Position numbers and translations under genes: made by a program | Shown: positions 51,379 through 61,800 of the stretch, one piece after another | Numbering within the stretch: position 1 is the first letter of the stretch | Layout: each line of letters begins with the position of its first letter | The notes under the pieces: model-generated | The model's database searches: none | What the model saw: the letters and a program-made list of their open reading frames with translations, nothing else | What the model was told of the DNA's origin: nothing | Assembly: GCA_024277255.1 (NCBI GenBank) | Contig: JAJRVQ010000024.1 | Coordinates: forward strand, 1-64,000 | DNA: 64,000 nucleotides | Direction: 5' to 3' | DNA from: Acidobacteriota bacterium | GTDB lineage: Bacteria; Acidobacteriota; Thermoanaerobaculia; Multivoradales; SZUA-115

Positions 51379-52361
51379 CGGTGGTGAATTCTAGCATCCC
51401 GAGCTGATCTTGGGCCGATCGACAAATGCTCGTGTCGGCGACTCAGCCTCCCCTGCAGGCCCAAAGGCACGGTGAGGTTTGGAGGGAAGTGGCCGCACGG
51501 CAAGCCGTAGGCGATCGGCCAGTCGAATCCGCCGAGGACCTCTTCCAGCAACCGAGGCCAGCTCTCCTCGACCTCATCGCCGTCCTCGTCCTCCGCTGCA
51601 GCCGCTTCCTGCCCTGCAGCGGGATCGCTGAAATGGCCGAGAACCAAACCGGCGAGCTGGTCGAAAGCCCCGGATCCGCGCAGCTGGGTCAGCATGCGAT
51701 CCAGCCGATAGGGCGGTTCATGGACATCCTCCAAGACCAGGATCTTGCCATCGAGCCGCGGCGCGTAGGGCGTCCCCAAGGTGGCGGCCAGCATGCTCAG
51801 ACAACCGCCGGTCAAGGGGCCAACGGCGTCGCCACGACGCAACCAACCAGTCAACGGCATGGTCTGGGGAAAGCGACCGGCCAGAGCCATCAGCAACGAG
51901 GCTTCCTCCTCCGCGCTCAAACCGCTAGCCAGATCCGCCGCCACCATCGGTCCGTGAAAGGCGGCGATTCCGAGCCGCTTCACGACCTCGTCGAGAAACG
52001 GGGTGAGATCGGAGTATCCGATGTAGGCGCGCGGATAGCGGGCCAGCAGAGACCAGTCGATGCGTTCCAGGATGCGGGTCAAGCCGTAGCCACCGCGAGC
52101 GAAGAAGATCGCCTTGAGCGAGGGATCGGCGGCGAGTTCGTGGAAGGCCTGCAACCGCTCGTCGTCGGTGCCGGCGAAGAACAGGTGAGGAGGAGCGCTG
52201 ACGTTGGCCGCCACCACGGGATCGAAGCCGTACCGGCGCAGGGCGCCGAGCCCGCTTTCCAGCCGCAGCGGATCGACCGGTCCGGACAGCGCGGCAACAC
52301 CCACGCGGTCCCCGGGCAGGACGGGTGGCGGTGGCGAGATCGGTGGAGTTCGCATCATCAT
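51375..52361 (-). CDS. LD-carboxypeptidase (S66 family)
   Basis: A 328-residue serine peptidase that removes the terminal D-Ala from murein tetrapeptides in recycling. Motifs: GDRVGVAALSGPV at the start, ARGGYGLTRIL, the nucleophile region YIGYSDLTPFL (Ser), the Glu-containing LEDVHEPPYRLDRMLTQL and the His in LPCGHFPPNLTVPLG, forming the Ser-Glu-His triad. Between them is an acidic insertion (AAAAEDEDGDEVEE). The start lies 24 nt beyond the 3' end of rnpB, with three ATG codons in a row (52361, 52358, 52355). It lacks a signal peptide, so it is cytoplasmic as LdcA is. Confidence 0.92.
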   Translation of the reverse strand: MMMRTPPISPPPPVLPGDRVGVAALSGPVDPLRLESGLGALRRYGFDPVVAANVSAPPHLFFAGTDDERLQAFHELAADPSLKAIFFARGGYGLTRILERIDWSLLARYPRAYIGYSDLTPFLDEVVKRLGIAAFHGPMVAADLASGLSAEEEASLLMALAGRFPQTMPLTGWLRRGDAVGPLTGGCLSMLAATLGTPYAPRLDGKILVLEDVHEPPYRLDRMLTQLRGSGAFDQLAGLVLGHFSDPAAGQEAAAAEDEDGDEVEESWPRLLEEVLGGFDWPIAYGLPCGHFPPNLTVPLGLQGRLSRRHEHLSIGPRSARDARIHHR

Positions 52362-52384
52362 CGAACGGGCGGGAGACGCGACGG

Positions 52385-52811
<427 letters not shown>

Positions 52812-52831
52812 CATCCCTAGGATACCACTCG

Positions 52832-55800
52832 CTAGCCATTGCAATGGATCAACAACCTGGCCAGGGGCATCACACGAGGTTCATAGATGAAACTCGTGTG
52901 GCTGCCGTCAACCCATTTGACTTGAAGGTCGCTGAAATAGGTGGACCAACCCAGTGTTGGCTCCTCGCCCATCTCTCGATGAACCGCTTCGTCACCGGCG
53001 CGAACCAGAAGTGCGTGGAGATCGAGAGGCGTTGGAACGTGTTCGCGCACCGCCCGCATCACTTCCTTGAAGACCAGCCACCGGCGGAGTAACTCCTCGC
53101 CTGAGAAATCGTTACGCCCCTGAGCAGACTGAGCGACAGCCGCAAGGAGGGTCGACAACCGGGTTTCTTCATCCAATTGCTCGAAGTTCGCTGGAAGCAC
53201 CGAGTTGCTTCCCCTGGCCTTCAGGCCAAGAGATCCGACGAAAGCCCGCTGTAACTCGGCGTCGCCCCAGGCCGGCATCCGCGCGGGAGTGAGTGTATCC
53301 AGAAGGACCAGCGACGCCACCCGCTGGCCCTCGGCACGAAGAATGCGGGCCATTTCCACCGCGATCACCCCGCCAACAGACCAACCGAGGATCCGGTAGG
53401 GGCCTTCGGCTTGATGACTTCGCACAGCGGCGACATAGCTGGCGGCCATCTCGACGACCGTTTTCGCGGGTTCGGTGCCGGCCACCAGGCCAGCCGCTTG
53501 CAGCCCAAGGACGGGACTCGCCGGCCCCAGAGCCGCAGCTAGGTCGGCGTAGCAAAGGACCTCTCCGCCCGCCGGGTGGACACAATAGCGAGGAGTTCCG
53601 TCCCCCCGACTCTGTATCTCGACCAGGATTGAACTGCTGGATGGACCACCCGCCTCGGCCGCTACCGCGCGCGCCAGCTCCGCGATGGTGTCGCCTTCGA
53701 ACAGCCGTGCCAGGGGCAAGCTGACACCGGTGCGCTGACGGATCTCCGACATCAGGCGCAAGGCGAGAATCGATTCGCCGCCGAGTTCGAAGAAACTCTC
53801 TTCGACCCCGATTTCCGGGCGCTTGAACAGCGCCGACCAGATCCCCGCCAGTTGCTTCTCCAGTGCGCTGCGGGGCGCGGTGTGGGTAGTCGCCGCGGCC
53901 GCGGGAGCGCAATGGCGCCGCGCCAAAGCACCTCGATCGATCTTCTGACTGGTCGTCCTTGGCATCGCATCGATCTCCACCACCGCCGAAGGCACCATGT
54001 AGTCTGGCAGCCGGCTGGTCAGCCGCCGACGCAAGGCCGCGGATTCAGGCAGCTCTGCGGCAGAGACGACAAAGGCGACCAACCGCGCCCCACCCCCGTC
54101 ACGCACCACGACCACCGCTGCTTCCTCGATCTCCGGCAAAGCCTGGAGAGTCGCCTCGATCTCGCCGAGTTCAATGCGGTATCCTCGAACCTTGACCTGA
54201 TCATCGATTCGACCGAGGAACTCCAGTTGACCGTCGTCGCGCCGGCGGACACGATCCCCGGTCCGGTAGAGGCGGCTCCCAGCTTCCAGAGAAGAGGGAT
54301 CAGGAACGAACCTCTCGGCGGTCAGCGCAGCTCGCGCCATATATCCACGCGCCAGACCGGTGCCCCCCAGGTACAGTTCACCGGGAATCCCGGCCGCCAG
54401 TGGATTGGCGAAACGATCCAAGGCAAAGGCTCGAGCGTTGGCGCGAGGCGCCCCGATGGGTACCTCGCTCCACCGGCCGCCGCCGTAGGTCGGATGTAAA
54501 ACCGGTTTGGTGTCCAAGAGGGCCTGCGTCGCGACCACGGTCGTTTCAGTGGGACCATAGGTGTTGATCAGGCGAACCCGGGGCGGAACAACTTCCATCC
54601 ATTGCACGAGAGTCTCCGCCCGCGCCTTCTCCCCCCCGATGATCACCAACTCGATCGATAGCGGCAAACGCAGCCCCTCGCGTTTCATGGCGACGGTCAG
54701 CTCCCTCCAGTAGGCTGTCGGCAAATCGAGTACGGTCAATGCGTACTGATGGCAGGCGTCCACGAACCGCGCCAAATCCAACATCGCGTCGTCGCGCAAC
54801 ACTAAGGTCCCACCCGCCAGCAGCGCTGGAAAGATCTCCTCGACACTCGTATCGAAGGCGATCGAAGCAAACTGAAGGACGCGGTCCCGGCGGCGAATTG
54901 GCCCGGCCTCGGCCGTGGCTAGAACGAAATCAACCATCGAACGGTGGGTGATCATCACCGCCTTAGGTAGACCGGTAGAGCCTGAGGTGTAAATCAGATA
55001 CGCCAGGTTTTCACTCGACATACGGGGCGCCTCGCGTTGCGCCAAGAATTGGTCACCGGGCGTGCCGAACTCCACACCGAGCTTGTCGAGCGCTATCACC
55101 TCCCGGGGGCCGTCCGGCTTTGCCGGTGAGTCGGAGTCTCGCCAGGTCGAGTCGGTAAGGACTAGTGACGCGCCGGAGTCATCGAGCATGAAACGCAACC
55201 GTTCGGCGGGAAGATCGGGATCAAGCGGAACATAAGCTCCCCCGGCTCGCAAGACGGCAAGTATGGCGGTAATCTGTGAAGTGGAACGACGGGCACGGAT
55301 CGCCACCCTCACTTCGGCGCCGACCCCCTTGCGGCGTAGCAACCGGGCTAAGCGGCCCACTCGCCGATCGAGTTGCCCGTAGGTGATGTGCAGCTCGCCC
55401 TCCACGAGTGCAATCGAGTCCGGCCATTCACTCCAGTTCGCCACGAGCCGCCGCGCCATTCCCAGTTCCGCGCCGTGGAATTCGACTTGTGTCTGGTTGG
55501 AAGCGATGAGCTGCTCGATCTCACTGGACAACATCAGCCGAAGATCTCCGAGCCGATCTTGCGGCTGCTGAGCCATCGAGATCAACACCGTACGCAACGT
55601 GGCGAGCAGCCGAACGGCCAGCGTACTGTCCAGGTAGTGGAGATCGTAGCCGAGGCGAAGGGTCCACGTCTCGGTCCCGGGCATCACCACAACGGTGATC
55701 GGATAGCTGGTGCGTTCGAACCCACCCAGCGCGATCTCCGAAGTCTCTTGGGCGTCGGTTGCCGTGGTCGCCGAAGTTACTTGGGCTGTTGAGGGAGTCT

Positions 55801-58800
55801 TGCGGGCGGCAGCTTTTCTTCTCACCGGTGCGGCGACCGGCGTGGTGGCCGACGGCGCATCGTCGTCAAAGCGAAAGGATAGGTCCGCAGGATAATTCTC
55901 GAAGACGACGAGCGACTCGAAAAGCATCCGGTTGGCCGCCACCTCGCTCCACCCTTGGACTTTCATCAGCGGGCTGTACTCGAACTCGCGAGCCGCTAGC
56001 TGACGATCCTGCAAGCGCTGGATCCACTCGCCGACCTGGGTCTCGGGCTCGACCCGAACGCGCACCGGCAATGTGTTGATGAACAAGCCGAGCATCGTCT
56101 CGATGCCCGGCAAGGGTGCCGATCGACCCGACACGGTAGCACCGAAGAGGACATCTTCTTGGTTGGCGACCCGGCTCAAAACGAGCGCCCACGCCGCCTG
56201 CACGATCGAGTTCTGGGTCACGCGGTAGCGGCTTCCCAGTCGCTGGAGAGCCTCGGCAGATTCCCCCAGCAAGCGGACTTCGACTGCCCCAAAGGACTCT
56301 GGTTGATCCGATCGGTTGATCACGGCGGCTTCAAGAGCTACCGAGGTGGGCTCGCGGAAACCGCTCAATTCACTGCGCCAGAATCTCTCGGCCTTGGCCA
56401 TATCCTGATCGAGATGCCAGGCAACATAGTCGCGGTAGGGCCGCCGTCTTAGTAGGGGCCTCGCCTGGCCCGTCGCGTAGCCTAGGTAGCGCTGGAATAG
56501 TTCGTTGTTGAGGATCGGCAAACTCCATCCATCGAGCAAGATGTGGTGATAGCTCCAAGTAAAGATGTAGGAGTCATCACTTGTGCAGATCAACGCCAGC
56601 CGCATCAAGGGTGGCTGCGACAGATCGAATCCACGCTGACGATCTTCTTCCTGGTGGCGCGCGAACATCTGTCCAAGCTCTTCGCGTGGCGAGGTGCGCC
56701 AGTCGAGGAACTGCCAGGGAACCTCGACCTCCTCGTGGACGATCTGCAACGGTTCGTCGAGATTCTCCCAGTGGAACGAGGTTCGCAGGATCGGATGGGC
56801 GGCGACCATGTCTTTCCACGCCTCGATCAACGCCTCAATTTCTAGCGCCGAATCGAACCGACGGACGCTCTGCTGATGGTATGCATAGGATGTTGGAGCA
56901 TAGATGCGGAAGAAAAGCATTCCCTGCTGGGTGGGCAGTAGAGGATAAATACTTTCGATTCCGCGCCGGCCGGCGACCACTCGTTGTAGCGTCGCCGAGT
57001 CGAGCCGTGCGAGGGGAAAATCGGAAGGGGTATAGCCGCCACTATCGCTCTGGCAGCAGTGAGCGATCAACTGACGCAGCTTGGAACAGATGAGTTCCAG
57101 TAGCCGGCGCGCCGTCTCCTCGCTGTGGGTCGCCTCGCCATAACGAAGCGCGAGATGGAAGTGTCCGCCCTCGATCCGCCCGTCAAACTCCAAGAGATAC
57201 CATCGCTTCCCGCGCGGGCTGTAGCCATTGCCCGCCGGCTCCGGGGCAAAGCTGAAACGGACCGTAGTATCTGCATCGCCCGCCGGAGATACCGTCGCGG
57301 GTGGTGCCGGCGGCGCAACGATGGCCAGCGAATTCGCCGTGGTTGGAGGCGCGCCCACCGATTCGTTCCTCGTGGAGTTGCCGGTTGGTTTCGACTGCGC
57401 CATCCGATCCAACTGGCCCAGGTAGTTGAAGCTGACCTGGGCTGACGGCAACTCGGCAAGCCGCCGCCGCACCGGCTCAGCGGCAAGATAGCGCAATACT
57501 CCAAAGCCCAGCCCCTTACCCGGCACCGAGCGCAGTTGCTCCTTGACGGTCATCAAAGCCTCACCGGGAGAACTCCCTGCGCCAGGGTCGAGAAGGACCG
57601 GGTAGATGCTGGTGAACCAGCCGAGAGTCCGCGAAAGATCGATCTCCTCGAACGGTGCTTCGCGACCGTGACTCTCCAGATCGATCAAGACCGCTCCGCC
57701 GGCCAACTCGCGTAGCGCGCCACTGACCGCGGTCAACAGAACATCGTCGATCCGCGTCCGGTAGGCCCTGGGTACCTCTTCGAGCAAAGCCACGGTCTCC
57801 TCAGCGGAGAGTTTCAAATTGATCAGACGGGTCGTGCTTTGCAGGTTCTCTCCCCCCCGGCCATCCAGCGGAAGCTCGACGGCTCGGCCACGCTCCAGGC
57901 CAGTCCAAAAGCTCACCTCGTGGCGCAGTTGCGAGGAGTCGGTCGCATACTCCACCAGCCGGCGAGCCCAGGATTGGTAGGAACTGCTCTTGGGCGGCAG
58001 AGCGTCCGCCGGCGCCCCATCCTCGGCTCGGCTCGCCTCGTTGGCCATCTCCAGGTAGAGCTTGGGCAGGTCCTCCAGCAAGATCCTCCACGAGACCCCG
58101 TCCATTGCCAGGTGATGCATGACCAGGAGAAGTCGTGCCCCTTGTTGGATTCCTAGGTTGAAGAGGATACAGCGGAAGATCGGTCCCTTTTCGAAGTTTA
58201 GGCTGGCGTGAGTCCGCTCTACCAACCTCCACATCGCCGCACCGCGAGCGGCGTCGGCAAGGGAGGACAAGTCGATGGACAGAAACTCGCCACCGGGGCC
58301 CTGCGGCGCCAGAATCCGTTGTTCCACGCTCCCCGATGCGGTCACCTCGAAGCGACTGCGCAGCACGTCGTGATGAACCATGAGCTTCTCTACCACCCGG
58401 CGCATCACCTGATGGTTGGGAACCGGCCGGGCGGCGAGGAGGAAAGCTTGGTTGAAATGGTGAGGCTCGGCGCGATGCTGCTCGAAGAACCAGTGTTGGA
58501 CAGGAGTCAGCGGTACCGAGCCGACGACCGCGCCCTGCTGTGCAACAACCTCGGTGGCACTACCAGCGACGGCCGCCAGCTCCGCGATCGTATTGTGGGT
58601 GAAGACCTGGCGTGCGGTCAGCTGCAGGCCAGCTCGTGCCGCCAGGGAGACCACCTGCAAACTGAGGATCGAGTCTCCACCGAGTTCAAAGAAGTTGTCA
58701 TGGACGCCGATCTGTTCGCGGCGAAGAACCTGCCGCCAAATAGTGGCGAGCGCTTCCTCCACCTCGTCGCGGGCGGCGACGAAGAGTTCAGCGCTCTCCA

Positions 58801-61800
58801 GCCGTTCCTCCTCCCCCGACGGTAGAGCCTTTCGATCCACCTTGCCATTGGGCGACAGAGGCAGCCGCGGCAGCGGGATGAACAACGATGGCACCATGTA
58901 CTCGGGCAACCGGAGCGCCAGCCGCTCGCGTAACTCTCGTAGTGTTGGCAGTTCCCGATCTTGCTCGGCGACCAGGTAGGCGACCAATCGCTGGCCGTCG
59001 GAACCGTCCTCGCGCACCAGAACCACCGTCTCGTGGATCCCGTCCAGGGCCAAGATAGCCGCCTCGATCTCCCCCAGTTCGATGCGCAGGCCATGGATCT
59101 TGACTTGAAAGTCGATCCGGCTCAGAAACTCCATCGCACCGCCCGGCCAACGGCGAACCAGATCACCGGTCCGATAGAGGCGCGAGCCGGCCTCGCCAAA
59201 GGGGTTGGGAACGAACTTCTCCGCGGTAAGAGCTGGTCGCTTCCAGTAGCCCCGCGCCAGCCCCGTGCCACCGATATGAAGCTCGCCGGGCACGGCGACC
59301 GGCACCGGCTCTCCACGTCCGTCGAGCAGGTGAACCTCTAGGTTGGCGATCGGCTTGCCGATAGGTACCGTCGCCGCCTCGCGGCAAGCCTCGATGCGCT
59401 CTACCGAGGCAGGAGAACCATCACCGAAGCAGGACCACTCGGTGACATCGACGGCAGCTTCGGTCGGGCCATACAGATTGTGCAGTTCGCAGGAGAGACG
59501 CTCCGCGAAGCTCTGCTCCAGATCTCGCGGCAGAGCCTCACCGCTGCAAATCACCCGCCGTAGCGAGGTGCAGGCCGAGAGGTCCGGTTCGGTCAAAAAG
59601 ATGCGCAGCATCGACGGCACGAAATGCAAGGTGGTGACGCCGGTGGAAGCGATCAGATCGACCAGGTAGAGACTATCTTGATGGCCGCCGGGTCGCGCCA
59701 CGACCAGGCGAGCACCCACGGCCAAGGGCCAGAAGAACTCCCAGACCGAGACGTCAAACGAGTACGGAGTCTTCTGCAAGACCACGTCGCTCTCGTCGAG
59801 TGGGTAAGCTTCCTGCATCCAGAGAATCCGGTTGAGGATCGCCGCGTGCGAGTTCATGACCCCTTTGGGCTGGCCGGTGGAACCCGAGGTGTAGATCATG
59901 TAGGCCATGCCCTGCCCCGCCACCGGTAGGTCGAGATTGGCCCCGTCGTAGCGAGCGACCTCGTCCCATTGCGTATCGAGCGCGACTTGGCGGGCCGAGG
60001 TTGCAGGCAACTCGACGAGTAGCTTCGCCTGCGTCAACAGGACGCCGACATCGCCGTCACGCAGCATGAACGCCTGTCGTTCACCAGGGTGCGAGGGATC
60101 GACCGGCAGGTAGGCTCCCCCCGCCTTGAGGATGGCCAACAGGGCGATCACCAACTCCAACGAGCGCTCCGCCGCGACGGCGACCAACGTTTCGCCGCCC
60201 ACCCCAAGCGACCGCAAGTAGCGGGCCAGTTGGTTGGACCGAGTGTTTAGCTCGCCATAGCCAAGCCACTCTCCCGCGAACTCTACCGCCTTGCGCTGCG
60301 GATGGCGCTGGGCCTGCTCCTCGAACAGCTGCACCAAAAAGGGCTCCTGAGGGTAGGCCACAGCGGTCGAGTTCCACTCCACTACCAGCTGCCGTCTCTC
60401 CGCCTCCGGGAGCATTTGAAGGCTGCCGAGGTGAATCTCCTCGCTCTCGCACATCGACTGCAAGAGGGTCGAGAGATGGCCCAGCATGCGCTCGATGGTG
60501 ACCGCGTCAAAGCGGCGTTCGTCGTACATCACACCGAATCGCAAGAGGGAGCCCAAACTCGCCATCAGGGTCAAGCCGAAGTTGGTCTGCTCGAAATTAT
60601 CGACCTCGGCAACGCTGAAGCCACCGCTGCTGCGCTCGACCGCTTGCTTGCGCACCGTGGAGTCGACCGGGTAGTTCTCAAACACCACGATGCTGTCGAA
60701 GAGCGGCGTGCCACCTGGAAGATCACTCCACCCCTGCACTTCGCTCAAGGAGCTAAACTCGTATTGCCGCATCTCGGCTTGGGCGACCTGGAGGGCTCCC
60801 AACCAGCTGCCCAGCTCGCTGTCGTCGGCGGTCTCGACCCGCGACGGAAGGGTGTTGATGAAGAGGCCGACCATCGACTCCACTTGATCAAGATCCGCCG
60901 GGCGACCGCTAACGGTGACCCCAAAGAGCACATCGGTGGTAGCGCTGTAGCGGGCTAGCAGAATCGCCCAAGCTCCTTGAACCAGTGTGTTGGCGGTCAG
61001 CCTTTGGCGCTGTGCGCTGGCTTTCAGCCTCTCGGTCTGAGCTAGCCCCAGCACTTGCCGACTCTCCACTGGAGCCACCTCGCCGCCGCTACCGTCCGCC
61101 CACTTCGGTCTATCCACCACCAGTGAAGTCGGAGCGTCGAGACCACCGAGAACACGCCGCCAATACGCGCGCGCGGCGTCCGCGTCCTGCTCGGACAACC
61201 ACCGGATGTAGTCCCTGTAGGGTCGAACCGCCGGCAATACAGCGACCTCGTTGTTGAGTTGAGCTTGGTAGAAAGCGAAGACCTCCTTGTACACCAGGTG
61301 CATGCACCAACCGTCGAGGAGCAAATGATGATGGCTCCAGATCACCCGGTAGCGCTCCTCGGCGAAGCGCATGACGCGCAGCCGCATCAGCGGCGCCTTG
61401 GACGGATCAAAGCCAGCTCGTCGATCCGCGGCGAGAAAGGCGGCCAGGTGCGCCAGCTGCCGCTCGCTGCTCAGACCGCGTAGATCCTCCTCGGCAAATG
61501 GCACTTCCACCGTCTCCAGAACCACCTGGAGCGGAGTCTTGACGCGCCGCCACTCAAACTGTGTGCGCAGGACGGCATGTCGATGCGCCACCTGTTGCCA
61601 CGCCCTTTGGAAGGCACCCACATCGAGCGGCCCGTCGAAGGCGCAGGCCAATTGCATGTGATACGCCCCAGCGGTTGGCGCGAAGACGGCGTGAAAGAGA
61701 ATGCCATGCTGCAAAGGTGCCAACGGATAGAGATCGGCCATGCCGTCGTGGTGACGCGACAGCTCGTCGAGCACCGCTTGGTCGAGGCCGGCCAGCGGAA

